DNA of 64,000 bases from the NCBI RefSeq assembly GCF_003265705.1, contig NW_020312867.1, positions 1,993,615 through 2,057,614 of the forward strand. The letters run 5' to 3'. Numbering within the stretch: position 1 is the first letter of the stretch; the number at the start of each line of letters is the position of its first letter. Under the pieces are notes generated by a model that saw only the letters and a list, made by a program, of their open reading frames with translations, was not told the DNA's origin and did no database searches. A program made the position numbers and the translations under genes. The DNA comes from Callorhinus ursinus (Eukaryota; Chordata; Mammalia; Carnivora; Otariidae). Below, one piece after another: positions 38,278-51,308 of this stretch.

Positions 38278-39208
38278 GGAAATCTGTATTTTTTAGAGTT
38301 CCACTGGTGAAAGTCAGGATCTAGGTCCAGCACTCAGATTCAGTATGTTTATGATGGTGAAAATTATAACAAGCACTTTCCCAGATGATGAGAAAAAAGA
38401 GCAAGGCATTGTTTTTAAAAACATGCCTCTTGCTGGCCTTACCCTTAAGCAAGATTCTCATTAATGATCTGGGCAGCACAGGATTTTTCTATGGGCACTT
38501 GCTTACTAGTAAAATAACCAAATAGCATTTTAATGTTTAGATACCCTGAAACCTTGAAAAACTGTTTTAGAGACAGCAACATAGCTATTTATGCCCCGAG
38601 GATTACATAAAGCTGTGCCTAAAAGGCAAGAGTCACTAGCTTGCTAGACTATCAAGTGGGATTCTTTATTACTCTCATTAGGGTAGTGTAATCCAAGCCA
38701 AACCCCCAAAGGTCTCAATTTCCCTTCCTGTTACCAGTTCAAGAAAAGACTGGCAAGTTTCAACACCTTTAGAAAGGCAGAGGAGGCCTGACATTCTGGT
38801 TTAATGAAGGATCCCTGAAGCAGTATCAAGTCTCAAGGAACTGAAAGAAATTGGTCTTGACTTCAGAGACAAGAGCTATTGGATTGTTTTGTATATTTTA
38901 AGGTTGGAGCTCTCACCTATGGCCACCCCACGAACAGCTCAGGTCCCTGTCATCTATCCCATCCCCTCAACTCTGTGTCCTACTTTCTTCCCCTCCGCTC
39001 CTCACTACCAAAATGTTTTTAAAGCTTTGGAGAATAAAAATGTGTTGAATGTTGAGGAAAGAAGATATTGAGAATTACATGGGGAAACAAGTCTAGTCCT
39101 AAAACCAAAGGACATCAAGACTCAGGAGAGGAGATCAAAAGGAAGTTGCAAAGATGACAATGCATGAATTAACCAGACCTGATTTATTTCCCCCCCTAAA
39201 AGGTAGGG

Positions 39209-39214
39209 GTGTGT

Positions 39215-39260
<46 letters not shown>

Positions 39261-39261
39261 A
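39209..39261. repeat. (GT)n/(GA)n microsatellite
   Basis: A GT run of about 22 units with one TA interruption is followed by four GA units. It is probably length-polymorphic. Confidence 0.97.
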
Positions 39262-39989
39262 GGGAGTTGCAATCTACCAAACTATGCATTGAGTTTATAC
39301 TCTGCCAGGCAAATGTGCCCATACTCACCGATGGTAGTATCTGGACTAGCTGAATATGAGTATGTTCAAGTCATGCTATATAAGTCTGTGTTATAGGTTT
39401 CATGGGAACAAATGGTTAAATAAGTAGGATTGGGGAAAACTTAAAACATCAGAAAGAAGGGTAATCATGGGGCATATGCTATCTTAGGCAGAACATTCTT
39501 CCTGAGCCCTGCCAAGACAGTGGGGGGTTAAATCTGACCTGACGTACCTCAGACTTTCTGGATCTCTGTGACGCTCTGAAGCATAGCAAGGCCATGAATA
39601 CTTAGAGAATCATCCTTGCTATGAACAAATGCCTCCTTCTCACAGAAAAGCTGAGAATCCTTGCTTGTTGACCATTTCAATAGCATATAAGCAGTCCCAA
39701 ACTGCCTCCCATCACACCTTTGGTTAACACTACTCTTAAGAGAAGCTCTTGCCTCTCTTGTTCCTCATTTACTCTATAGAACAGCACTAATTGTTAAAAA
39801 GATAGTCAAAAGGGCTATACTAAGAAGAAAAGAGAATAAACAATCCAACAGAAATATAAATATGAACAAAGGATATAAATAGTAAGTTAAAAGAAATGAA
39901 TACAAATAGCTAACAAACAAGTAGAAACCAATATTCTTTCCGATTTTAAAATTCGAAAATAAAATAAAATACCGGTTTTCATTTAGCAG

Positions 39990-40740
39990 ATTAACAAAAC
40001 TTTAAGTTTGATAGTACCCAGTGTTGCTAGGGGAAACAGATACTCTCAAATCAGTGGGGCAGCCTTTATGCAGAACAACTTTGCAATACCCACCAAAAAT
40101 TGTTAATGTGTGTATCCTTCGATCTCTATCAGTTCTACTTCTAGGAATTTATCCTAGACATAAACTAACAGAAGTGTGCAAGAAGGGCGCCTGGGTGGCT
40201 CAGTCGTTAAGCGTCTGCCTTTGGCTCAGGTCATGATCCCAGGGTCCTGGGATCGAGCTCCGCATCGGGCTCCCTGCTCAGCGGGAAGCCTGCTTCTCCT
40301 TCTCCCACTCCCCCTGCTTGTGTTCCCTCTCTCTCTCTGTCAAATAAATAAATAAAATCCTAAAAAAAAAAAAAAAAAAGTGTGTATATGAGAATACACT
40401 GCAGGACTGCTTATAACAGTGGAAACTTATTACACAGCAGTGAATAAGTGTTATAAAAAAGGGAATGGTTAATTTTGGTATATACATAAAACAGAATACT
40501 AGGCAGCTATTAGTTCAGTGAAAAAACCAACTTGCAAAATAAAATATTGTATAATTCTGTTTGTGAAAAACACACACACTCCTAGATACACAGAAAACTT
40601 CTGGAAGGATAGGTAAAATATTGTTAACAGTGGCTGCCTCTGGCAAGCAGAACTAGAAGGAATCTGCTGAGGGGAGCTTTTACTTTCAGTTTTATACCTT
40701 CTGTACCACATGAGTTTATTTGTATTTACAAAATGTTTTT
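39990..40740 (+). mobile_element. LINE-1 3'-end fragment interrupted by a SINE
   Basis: The two halves around the SINE at 40184-40378 show L1 3'-end features (TCTAGGAATTTATCCTAGAC; ACAGAATACTAGGCAGCTAT) and end near the TTTGTATTTACAAAATG stretch about 210 bp from exon D. Confidence 0.75.
40184..40378 (+). mobile_element. Young CAN-SINE inserted in an L1 fragment
   Basis: It begins GGGCGCCTGGGTGGCTCAGT and ends in a 17-A tail, with little degeneration of the tRNA-like region, so it is among the youngest in the window. The head TCAGTCGTTAAGCGTCTGCC is of the type seen in non-canid caniforms. It splits an L1 3' end and is 575 bp from exon D. Confidence 0.95.
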
Positions 40741-40952
40741 AATATTTTCAGAGGTATTAGAGGCTACTTTCAAAGCCTCTTCTTTTAAAACAAACAAGAG
40801 AAAAGCAAAGAAAGATGCAAGAGATTTTTCAGTAAAGATTCCCAAACTAGATCCCATAGCAAAAGGGACAAACATCTGTGCCTGTGAGCCAGCTTCAGCC
40901 AGGCCCAGAGCAAAGAGCAGTGTGAGCTGCAGTCCCACAAAGCCAAACTGAC

Positions 40953-41044
40953 CTTCAGCCTCTTCAACAGCCACTGCAGAAGACCCTGCTGGGCAGCCTC
41001 GGTACACATCTCAGGCCGGAACTCTGCCATGTTTTCCACAATAG
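40953..41044 (-). CDS. CTNNBL1: CTNNBL1 exon D (about residues 219-249)
   Basis: This 92-nt exon starts with CT, completing the Ala codon from exon C, and then encodes 30 codons from IVENMAEFRPEMCTEAAQQG to LLKRLK. It is part of the conserved helical-repeat core. The acceptor is CCCTTTAG; the donor is GTCAGT, a slightly weaker U2-type donor than the others. The exon ends at a codon boundary and exon E continues AKMPF. An open frame runs past both splice sites for a short distance, but that extension is intronic and not conserved protein. Confidence 0.97.
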
Positions 41045-43743
41045 CTAAAGGGAGACAGACAGCAGTCATTTGGGAGGGCAATTTTGTTTCCATCTGCAAC
41101 AAGCTTGCTTCCCTTCCCATGACAGACACCATATTCCTCTTCCCACTTCCTGTATTCCTCTTAGCCAGATGCTGTGTTGTCATTATTAGATTAACCAGGC
41201 AGATGCTATGGTTTGTTTTTAATTCAAGTAATGTTGCAAGTAAAACTCATAACTGAAAATGATGAAATTCACAAAAGGAATGTGATAGATGTTCTGTGCT
41301 AATAGGGAACAACACTAGAGCAGAACACAGAGAAAGGTGGATATCTGCCCAGGAAGGCCTTCTTAGTCCTCACTGCATGGGAGTCCCAGAGACCTGTAAC
41401 TGAAGAGACAGGGGACTAGGCAGGAAGCCTAGGAAAAAAAAATCAGGGATGGTGAATTCAGAGTCTCTTCCCTTCCTGATTCATTCACTTTCAATTCTCT
41501 TTCTCTGGATATTGCAAGGGAAGAAAGCATGATCTTCTTAATTGAACAAAATAATGTGCAGAGAGGGGAAAGGCCATGCTGGCAGAGGTAACTGTCAGGT
41601 ACTCGGAAGCAAATATAATTGGTCCTGCTATCTCCTACAAGGGCCAAATTGCTGCTAAACAGAAAAATTAAAACTTAGAGGAGGCCAAAGGAAAAAAAGT
41701 TATTACATAACCATGATACTAAAAAGGGGGACATTTTTTTAAAAATCCCCTATATAGTTCCATTCTAACACACCCAATGCTTTCATTTCCTTCAGGGCCC
41801 CTTCTGCTCCATATCCCAGGATATGTGACTATTATAAAGGAGATAGAGATAGGTCCACGTTCTCTAAGCCCAATGCCCAGAACACATCAGATCTGAGTTT
41901 TGAAGGAGAAAGGGATAAAGAAATCACCATGCCTCTTACGCTCATCCTCACTCCTCTGCCGGTGTCAGCCAGTGGCAAGTTAAAGACTCAGTGGGCAGCC
42001 CCCTCAGGGAGTGGAATACAAAGCCATGTTAGCAGAGTAGCAACGAAACCCCTGAGAGGTGAGGATCACCACAATACCCTGTTACTTTCTCACACTTCCT
42101 AGGAAAATCAACTCATTCATTTTAATCTCCAATGCCCTTATCTTATTCCTCTGCTTACACTTTAGATGGCTTCCCGTCGCTCACTAGAGCCAAATCCAAT
42201 CATTTGGCCTCGGTTTACAAGGTCTTCCACCATCTGGGCAAACTCATGCCTCTGGTACCGTCTCCCGCTACTGCTACCTCCCACTGCGACAGTACATCTC
42301 TACACTTTCGCCAAGCCCACGCCCACTCACAGCTTTACAACTGTGACTCTCTCCCACCCAAGGGTCCTTCTCACATTTCTCTGTCAAAACGCACCTGTCT
42401 TCATATTCAGCTCCAATCAGCTATCTCTGGAGACCCTTCCTCACTTCCACACTGCTCTCCACTGACTCCTATTATACCATTTGTCTCCCTGTATTACCTT
42501 TCCTTTCTGTTCAAGACTTTCCCATCAGTCTGCTTCTTAGGGAGTTAAGACCATGCCCAATTCATCTTTAATCTACCCAGTGCCTAGCACAGTGCCTCAC
42601 AAAACAGCAGGTGCTCAATAAATGAGAGAGGGATGAACCTCCTGAGCTGCTGGTAGGTGACTGTGCTGAAACTAGACAGATCTCTACAGATGGCCAGACT
42701 GGTGCTTTTTTCATTATACCAAGCCCTTTTTATTAACAGTCAGTTAAGACTTCTGATAAGCTTTCTATTCAGCAAAATCCAGCATTAGGCTAACAGATGG
42801 TAATGCCAAATTCTAGCTCTAGAATAAAGCCAACCCCCAAGTTACAGATTGTTGTGTTCTCTCTTCTCTTACTCCCTCAGTGCTATGCCTTCCCTCTTCT
42901 TTATGAAAATGCTCACAGAAGAGAGTATAAAACTATAAGAGAAATCTCTGGGAGACAAAAAGAGCTGAGAGAAAAATCTAATCTCATCAAAATTTCTGCT
43001 TCACCTGGGCCTCATTCATTTCTCAAGCTCTGCTTAAGATATGTCACCTTTGGTTTTTTTTACAAGACAATGACCAGTGATAAAGGAGGACTACCCAAAA
43101 GCACAATTTTAAATAGGCTAATGGTTTGACAAATTTGCCAGGAGAAAGACCTGGGAGATTCAAGGAGGAAGAAGGGAAATACTGCAAAGACACCCACTTA
43201 AATTAACATATGATGAAAGTGCATCCAAGTTAACAGCAATATTTCAACTAAGTTTACATGGCAAACTACACATAAGAAGATAAAGAAACACTTAACTCTT
43301 TTTCAAATAAACTATCTCATAAAGGTACTCCACTGTTCCAAAGTTTGTAGTCCCACTGAAGGGAAGTAGGAAGAAAAACCAATATAGGGGGATTAAAAAT
43401 TGTAAACTATACACTTTCTAAAGCTAAAAAAAAAAAAAAAAAAAAATTCACTCTGCACAGACATGACCCTAACATTTGAAGGCAAAGTTCTGCTAAAAGG
43501 AGCCAGTTTTTGTCCAGGAAGTTACCCTACTTAGTGGATTTCTGCTTTTATTACTTGCAAGCCAAACCAAAGCTGCAGTTATATGAAATTTACACAAGGG
43601 TCTTCATTTCTGGAGAGGCAATCTGGGAATAGAAGGAAAGAAAACACCGCTGCTGTTGACTCTATTATGAAGGAAGAAAGAAATGACCACCAAGCCCAAA
43701 ACAAACACGAAGGTCTCTGATCACTGGTCGCCCTGCCTCTCAC
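41045..43743 (-). other. CTNNBL1: CTNNBL1 intron between exons C and D
   Basis: The intron is 2,699 nt with GTGAG and TTTAG ends. Outside the L2 piece at 42130-42640 and an A-rich run at 43426-43446, nothing was recognised. Confidence 0.88.
42130..42640 (+). mobile_element. LINE-2 3'-end remnant
   Basis: Pyrimidine-rich L2-like sequence ends with the typical CAGTGCCTAGCACAGTGCCT and GGTGCTCAATAAATGAGAGA tail. A 138-residue open frame at 42132-42548 is a by-product of this repeat. Confidence 0.7.
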
Positions 43744-43837
43744 CTAGAGTGTTGTGGACACCATCTGCCTCTTCCTTCACGGACTCATCCAGGCGCTCCA
43801 GATTCTGCACAAGCAGGGCCACCACCTGCCCATCCAC
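43744..43837 (-). CDS. CTNNBL1: CTNNBL1 exon C (about residues 188-219)
   Basis: This 94-nt exon encodes 31 codons from VDGQVVALLVQNLERLD to GVHNTL plus the first base of an Ala codon. It continues the armadillo-like solenoid directly from exon B. The acceptor is a pyrimidine-rich tract ending TGCTGAAG and the donor is GTGAG. Phase 0 at the start and phase 1 at the end agree with exons B and D, and the joined protein order (LIDAL-VDGQ, HNTL-A-IVEN) is the family order. No frameshift or internal stop is present. Confidence 0.97.
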
Positions 43838-44009
43838 CTTCAGCAACAGGGAAGCAAAAGGAGAGAGGGATACATGTCACCAAACAGTCCCAAAATGATC
43901 CCATTCCCATTCTTTCTTCTCACCTGCATGAACAAAAGAACTAATTGACCACCCATGGTTTACAGTGTGTTCTCCCATCCCATTACCTCTTTTGAGTCTT
44001 GAAGTGACC

Positions 44010-44165
44010 CCAAGGCAAAGAAAGGGCAGGTTTCATTATCCCTAACTTAAGATGAGTAAATCTAAGCTTAAGGAGACAAAGTAAAATTCAAGGTTACAAA
44101 GCTAGTGAGCACCAGCGCTAGCACTTGAACCTAGGTCTGCTGAAATCAGGTTCAGTGCTCTTTCT
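44010..44165 (-). mobile_element. MIR fragment
   Basis: AAGGTTACAAAGCTAGTGAG and CACTTGAACCTAGGTCTGCT are the complement of the MIR 5' half and core. Confidence 0.75.
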
Positions 44166-45149
44166 ACTTCCCTATGTAATTGAAACAAACACCTTGCAAA
44201 AGCACCATCTTAAATCAGGTCAGTAGTTTGCTCAAGTCAAAAGAGTGTTTCTAGACCACAGCACCAAGAGATGTTTAGTTGGGAAGTTTATTTGCCATAC
44301 TTGACACCGACCTCAAAATTTAGGCTTATACTCAAAACATTCCTAACGTTCTATGCTAAGGTTTTATGAAACTATTACTTCTGATGAACTTCTAATTCCT
44401 TCTTGAGAAGAGTATTAACATAATAAAATGCCTGACATTTGTATTACATTTAACGCACAGAATAGCAATTAAATTTCTCTAATTTGATTCATACAACCTT
44501 ATAGGAAACTCTCAGTAGCCATGTCACAGAGCTGATATTCAGAGATTAACAGCTTAGCCAAGACCAAATGGCTACTGGGCAGTGGCAGGAAAGGCAAAAA
44601 CCAAGCTTCCTTCTTTGGTGAAATAACACTTATACTACTTCATGCTTCTCTCTGCATACAATCTGTCCTCTTAGGGAGACTGCCCTTTGGGTAACCCTGA
44701 TGCAAACCCAGGAAGGTAACTAAGGAAACACTGCATAATCAAGAAGTGATTATCCATCTGGTAATAACTTTCTCATCAGTAGCCCTTCAGTAACCTGTAG
44801 AGGAAGATAAAACCTGCTGTGTGTCTGTGGTATATCCTCTCTGACTGCCTCACTTAGGAAATGGAAGTAAGTTATCAAGATTAAATAAAATTATGTGGCA
44901 TGCTTTACCTTGGGTCTAGATCAAAAATTAAGTAGAGAGTTTGAGTCTAGCTTTCGACCCCTTCTGACATCTGATCATTCACTATTCATATCTCCCACAG
45001 ACCAAGAAAAACTCCAGTCCTTTGAAGGCAGTCACCAAACCCTTGTTCATCCTGGCATATGCTTCCAAGTGTAGTGCAATGCTATGGTACATGACAGTCA
45101 CTTCGCTAAATTCAAATAAACCAACAAAACACTTACTTTGTGTACTGCA

Positions 45150-45290
45150 ATCAGGTCTTTTATATAAACTGTTCTGTTTACTCTCATGCAATCCTCATAG
45201 CTTTTACCGTGAGCAAACAAAGGTCCAGAGAGGTTAACTAGCCTGGCCAAAGTCACAAAGGTTGTGGCAGAAGTGACTGACTCTAAGCAT
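45150..45290 (-). mobile_element. MIR fragment
   Basis: CATGCAATCCTCATAGCTTT, then CCAGAGAGGTTAACTAGCCT and CCAAAGTCACAAAGG, correspond to minus-strand MIR. Confidence 0.75.
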
Positions 45291-46899
45291 CTATTTTTTC
45301 CAATCATACCCTGGCACTTTGGGGAGGGGAAAAGAGAGAGAAGGAAACATCTCATTTGACTGACACTACCTGAACACTTGCGTGTAAGACACCCAACGAT
45401 ACAATTCAAACTGAGTCGGAGGATGGAACAATGGCAAGAGAGACAGATCTTAAAATAAGGCCTCTTTACTTTTTCTCAGTGACACTTAAAGGAAGTATCT
45501 GGCAAGGGGGAAAAGCTGAAATTATTGACTAATTTGCAAACCTGAATCATAAATGAGGTAGAATTTTCTAGGCTCTGCCCTTTATGGTGTGAAGAACAAT
45601 GTAGGACACTAGCTGCAGATTTGAGGGGATACTGATGCCGGAATTGAGGGTGCCTGTAAATACGAGAATAAGCTGTTTTCCCCTCTTATCCCAAGGAGAG
45701 ATACACTCTCACACTCAAATCTCGCAGCCAGCAAAAGCTTCACCAAAGAAATCCACTGCAATGTTTTCCTTAATTAATTGGACAATTTGAGTATATGAGA
45801 GGAAACAGAAAAACATCTGGGGGGAAAATATGAACCATGTCACAGTTTGTTTTTCCCTAAATCACCCTGATTGACTTATAATCTCCCTGAATCCTAAAGC
45901 AGCAGACACTGCAAATCCACTGGGTATCACCCTGCTTGTCGGTTCTGCAAACTGCTTCACCCATTTCAGTTGCTTATATGCTGCTTTATCTGCATTATTT
46001 TTCCCCCTTTCCTTGATTCTTAGTTATGTTTCCCATCTCTGCTGTCTGGAAAATGGTGGGGGTACAGTGGCAGTATCCAACGCATTCAAATCCCAGAACT
46101 GAATGGGTATCTGGCTGGAGGAAAATCTTTTTTCTTGCCACAGAAATCTAACTTCTAACAGACAGCCTTTTCAAGCTTGCAAAGTATAAAACTTTATGTT
46201 TAGCTAGGTTAAATGCCATTTTATCTGGCTGTAGGAGGGCCAAAGCAGTCAAAATACATTTAGCTCAGAAAACCCTTGGAAAAAGATTTATACTATGCAA
46301 AGCTCTGGATATCACCTAGTAAGAAGCACAAATTAGCATTCTCTCTTACTCCCTCTAGCCCCTTGGGTCTACCACCTTCATGCCATTTTTTTGGACCTGT
46401 GACTAAACCTGAAACCAAAACCAAATCCTGGTCAGGGACCAAAGTGTCAGCCAGAGCAACCCTGGCATTAGAAATCATGACTGTCTTAAGCCTGACGTTT
46501 TCTGGTAAGTTACCAGATACTTCTCCTTGTTAGCAGGTTTCCTAAACAATATTCCAGCAGGTCCTACTAAGATGAAGTTCAAGGGCATGTTCAGATATCA
46601 TTTTCCACTTGACCAGGGAAGATGGATATAAGAGAAAAGGAGGAAATTAAAAAAAAAAAAAAGGACAGATGAGAAGGTTTGAAGGATTCTTTTTCTATCT
46701 TGCACAGTCTGCCAATAACCTTTCTTAAGAGTGTGGAGTAAAATTTTCTACCTACTATGAGCTCTGAAAATTTCGTATTTAAAAAACTAAGAAAAAACCT
46801 CCCACATCCACTGAATCTTGATCAAGCAGTAAGTTTTAAGGATACAAATGGTAATATGGTCAAAATGCAAAACTTATGCCTGTTGCCACCTATCTAGTA

Positions 46900-47470
46900 A
46901 TATTTTAGCTTCTCCTCTTGCTCCTACAATTCATTATCCACACAGCTGCCAAGAATGGTCTTCCTAAAATGTTCGGTCAGACTATGTTACACTCCCTTGC
47001 CCAAGATACTCCGGTTACTCCCCTTCACACCGGCAATTCCACCCCAGCTTCCTACCCCGGCCTACAAAGCCCTGAGCAATCTGGCCCTGACTGCGCTCTC
47101 TCCCCTCCCCACCGCTGTGCTCCAGCAGTTCTTCTGTTCCTCGAATCTGCCAAGCTCATTCCTGCCTCAGGTCCTCTGCACTTATCCTTCTGAATGGCTG
47201 GTTTCTTCCTGCACGCCGAACTCAGGCCTTCTCTATCTAATCTAACGTGACTTCCCAGTCACTGTACATCACGTCACTCTACTTTAACTCTTTATGTAAC
47301 AAGAGAACCACTATCTGCTTTCTGGTTTGTTTGCTGCTTTTCCCCCACACTAGAATTTGAGCTCCACAAAAGCAGACTCTGTCAGTCTTGCTCACTGCTA
47401 TATAAGCCATTCCTAGAGTCTAGAACACACAAAGCACTCAATAAACACTCAGTGAATGAACGAACAAATG
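46900..47470 (+). mobile_element. LINE-2 3'-end, well preserved
   Basis: Collinear L2 motifs run from GGCCTACAAAGCCCTGAGCA through TGCTCCAGCAGTTCTTCTGT and GCCTCAGGTCCTCTGCACTT to CACTCAATAAACACTCAGTG and an AATGAACGAACAAATGAA end. Confidence 0.82.
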
Positions 47471-48250
47471 AATTTTGCTTGGGAACAAATACAAATGAAG
47501 GTGAAGACATTAATAGAAATGAGAAAGGGATAAAAGTGATAGGATCCAGAAACTTACATAATACCTTTAGAGCAACAGAAAACCTGCCAACCCCAGCCTC
47601 ACCTGAGCAGCACAAATGTACTGCCAAACAGCGCAAACCAAACCACGAGAGAACTTCGAAGTTGACTGTTTAAGTAGGGTTAATTGAGTGCAAGAATGGG
47701 TATGGAGGGCAGTCCCCCGAGTCTCCACATCAAAGCCACCTTTGTGAAACTTCATACCAAATGGTGGATCCTATTACCACTATGGCCGCTGTCATGGCCC
47801 GGCCACATTCCCACCTCCTCTGCTGGGACACCTGCATACATCGTCCTGTTACAGCTTCCCTTTGAGGCCATAGGAAGTACCTGCAGCTCCGCAGTCCTTC
47901 CTGATTCTTACTCCTCACAAGTGATTGCTCCTCCTCCCCACTTCCACAGAAGCTTACATCTCTCAGAACTGTTCTTAATATTCTGCCTTGCATTATCATC
48001 ATTACTCATTTCACCCCCTTTTTTTTTTTTTTAAGCTAAACGTCTATCCTCCCATGCCTTATTTAGGTCCATTCCCTTCAAAAATTTTTTTTGAGTATTC
48101 ATTCAAAATGTTTTTTGAACATCTGTCAAAATGAAAAAAAAAAAGTTTGTTGAACTCAACCTCTCGCTGATGGCAGATAATAAATATGTCATTTTAACTT
48201 GACATTTACTTAGTACTTAATATGTTCCAGGCATAATACCTTTATGAAGA

Positions 48251-48425
48251 TAATGGCCAACATTCATTGGGTGTTTACTCTGTATTGGACACAATCCTAA
48301 AGATTTATTAAATATCTCATTTATTCCTCACTTCAGTGTTGTGCAATAGGCACATTCTACAGAAGAAGAAACTGAGTACACAGAGATTAGGTAACTTTCC
48401 CAAGGACACACAGTTGGTAAATGAT
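48251..48425 (-). mobile_element. MIR fragment
   Basis: CATTCATTGGGTGTTTACTC, GAAGAAGAAACTGAGTACAC and TTCCCAAGGACACACAGTTG give a nearly full minus-strand MIR. Confidence 0.85.
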
Positions 48426-48599
48426 AGAGGTACCACTATGGCCACTCTCTTGATGGGAATCACATCTCAGGAAAGACAAACTTATAAAGAGATGTCTATA
48501 AGCCAATGTGACAAATGCCAGGATATATAAAGTGCTAAAGAACACAAATTCTGCCTGGGGAGTGTGTGGGGGGGAGGGGAATGAGCCTTAAAAAAAAAA

Positions 48600-48760
48600 A
48601 CAAAACTCAGAAGAGATAAGCTTTAAGTTAGGTTTTAAAGGATGAGTGGGAGTATTCCAGGTAGCCCAGGAGAAGCAAGCCTGCCAAGCTGAAGGCAGAT
48701 GTGAGCAAAGGCATGGGGCTGCCAAGCACAAGGCAAATTTGGGGACTAGAAAGTAGGAAA
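48600..48760 (-). mobile_element. LINE-2 remnant
   Basis: GAGTATTCCAGGTAGCCCAG and GCAAAGGCATGGGGCTG resemble minus-strand L2 motifs. It follows a MIR in the same region. Confidence 0.5.
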
Positions 48761-50104
48761 TGGCTGTCATCTAATCACAACTCTCAAGAAGTCCTAAGAC
48801 TTCTTTAGAGAGATATGCCAGAGAAGTGCCATTAAAGCAATACACTCTTGCATTTACTAAAAGACTCTATTTTCCAGGCTACCAAATCAATTTGCTACAA
48901 AGCACAAATATTCACCTTTTGCATAAGTAACAGCAATGGATGTGAACCAAATTTTAAGCCCCAAAGATCCCCAAGAATACCAGGACAGTACTCTCTCCCC
49001 ACAAATGTGCTGGTCTATTGCTCAGGACTTCCAATTGGGAAAAAGACCAAGGCAATAACTGCAAACTGCACACCACAATAAATTCTGCTCCGTGCCCTCT
49101 AGCCTCTGCTCATGCAATTCCAGGCCCCTGGTATTGGCCCCAAATTAAAACTACAAAGACAACTCAACCCTTGTAATATGAGAATACTCATCAAACTTCT
49201 TCCTGAATACAGCACAAGGGTAAAAAAAATAATAATAATAAATGAAAGACCACCCACCAGTTCTGTTCTCTGTTATTTACTGATAGCTGCTGACTGGCTG
49301 CAGACAAGCAAATAATATATAGAAGTCTAGGGATGTTCAAATGTGATTCACACCAGCCCCACCAGTATAAAGCTGTAAGAGTCAAAATCTTAAAATGATA
49401 ATAAAAAAAAAACCCTAAACAAACAGAAAACCCTGTATAGCAGCTACCTAACGGCTCCCCAGACTGAAGATGAACTGTTTCTTTCCAAACAATAAAATCT
49501 GCACGGTCCAGCTTTTGTTGGTGGGCTTAGCAACACAGAAAACACAAAGGGGGCTTTTGTGGGAACTGCTGTTTCCGGGGACGTTTTACAGGCAGCAGCC
49601 GGGCTAGCTGCTCGTCTCTCATCTCCTCTACTCACACAGGCAACGGATGGTAATTAAAATCAGCCCAGGGACCAGGCAGGAAGGCTCACTTAGGGCCACT
49701 GTAATTAACCTCTGGAAGGTAAGACTGCACAAATGACACCATGGGGACACAGAGCAGGGGCAAGTGCCACAGCCTTCCTTCAGATGCTCCTCAAAACAAA
49801 AGGACAACCCAACATCATCCTTTTCTTTCTGCACACTGGTTCAAAGGAAAAATAAAGGTCCTGAATTCTACAAAAGTGGCAGTTTGCTCTAGGAAGGAGC
49901 TTGAAAGAAAAATGGCAATAGAAATTTTCATCAAACTCAGTCACAAACAGCCCTGCTGGACTCCAGCCTCAGACTCTGTAGGAGACAGGCCTTCATATCC
50001 AGTGGGTTCAACAGCCTCTCTATTCACACCAAACACCAGCAACAAGCATGGCACATAGGAAACTGCCAGTGTCAAGGACCTTGAGAGAAAGAGTGAGGAG
50101 AGGG

Positions 50105-50240
50105 TGGGTGGAGTAGCAGTGGGGTGTCAGAATCTTTTGGGGCCCCAGGCCCAACCATTCTGATTCAGCGGGTTTGGGATGGGGCCAGAATATAGCCTAA
50201 CAATAGAAGCCCTTGTGCTTCTAATACAAGGGACTGCAGC
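50105..50240 (+). mobile_element. Possible MER5A-like fragment
   Basis: The core TCTGATTCAGCGGGTTTGGG followed by ATGGGGCCAGAAT resembles the middle of the hAT-Charlie MITE. The flanks are degraded and confidence is limited. Confidence 0.45.
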
Positions 50241-50919
50241 CATTTTTGATAAACTGTAAACTGCATCAAAACCAGTATTTACTAACATTCTTAGCAGAAA
50301 GAAAAGATCAGACCACAGAAGACAACAGAGAGGAAGGAAAATTAACAGAGCCTAGAGGAGGGAGACAGCTTGATCGGTGGACAGAGCCCCACAGCAGGTG
50401 TCAGGGTAAGAGGCTGGACTGGACTCCCTCCTCCACTTGCCAGCTGGAGCGCCTTTCTAGTCCTGGAGGACTCACTGTTGAGAGGGAAGCTGGTATGCTG
50501 GGGATCCGAACACGTAGGCTCTCATCTCAGCAGCACAGGGCCGGGCTGAGTGACCTGGTGGAGAGCTGCCCCTCTGTATCTGGGTTTCCTCATGTGTAAA
50601 GGGAGGTGATGAGAACACAGACTGGTTTAACTCACATATAAACTCCTTATGACTGGCTGCTGCCTGGAAGACTCTGAAGCCTTACCCAGGCTCCACAAAA
50701 AAGGCAGAGAAATCCACCAGCCCTGGCTCTACAGGCAGGGGCTGCAACTCTGGCCGGATGAGCTGGAAGGTCTGTTCTTGCTTTTAACATTCTCCAATCC
50801 CCTATCTGTAAAATGATAATGGTATCTGTCCTCACTGGTGCTTCCGAGAGGAGAGGAGAAACATTTGTGCAAGGGTCAGCAGCACCACATGGGGGTAGAA
50901 GAACAGAAACATGGAGTCC

Positions 50920-51115
50920 AAGAGAACACAGGTTCAAATCCCAGCTGTGTGACCACAGGCAAGCTGTTTTGCCTCTCCTAAGCCTCAGTGTCACAGCTGG
51001 AAATGAGAATAGTAGCAGTACTACCCATCTGAGAGGATATGGTGAAGATCACATAAAGTAAAAAAAAAATGAGAAAAGGCCTGCCTACAGCAGATATTTA
51101 ATAAATGCTAGGCCT
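50920..51115 (+). mobile_element. MIR, nearly full length
   Basis: GGTTCAAATCCCAGCTGTGT, CCTAAGCCTCAGTGTCACAG and CAGATATTTAATAAATGCTA are in MIR order. The element ends about 195 bp from exon B. Confidence 0.87.
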
Positions 51116-51308
51116 CTATAACCCCTTCCTTAACACAGTTCCAGAGTATCAAGTACCCCACAAGTTGCATTTCTACTTTCTTACTCTCCTTATTCAGTGT
51201 AGCCTTGCCACGGAGCTCACACCTACCTGGTGCCACTCACAGAGACAATGGTGATGATGTTAACACCTTACACACACCCGCAAAACCCCAGCGGGATGTG
51301 CAACTTAC

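Larger units (their letters stand above)
32596..40952 (-). other. CTNNBL1: CTNNBL1 intron between exons D and E
   Basis: The intron is 8,357 nt with GTCAGT and CCACAG ends. Segments 32760-35010, 35840-36970, 37570-38060 and 38290-39200 show no element I can name beyond faint L2-like traces near 37640-37900. Confidence 0.85.
43838..51308 (-). other. CTNNBL1: CTNNBL1 intron between exons B and C
   Basis: The intron is 7,471 nt with GTAAGT and a GAAG acceptor end. Between the MIR and L2 elements listed, the segments 45300-46890, 47480-48240 and 48770-50100 look unique. Confidence 0.87.

Noticed and set aside
40785..41183. 132-residue minus-strand frame as a longer exon D
   Set aside because: Only 40953-41044 matches the protein and is bounded by CTTTAG and GTCAGT; the rest is readthrough into introns.
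42132..42548. 138-residue plus-strand open frame
   Set aside because: It falls within a LINE-2 remnant and is antisense to the CTNNBL1 intron, with no conserved domain.
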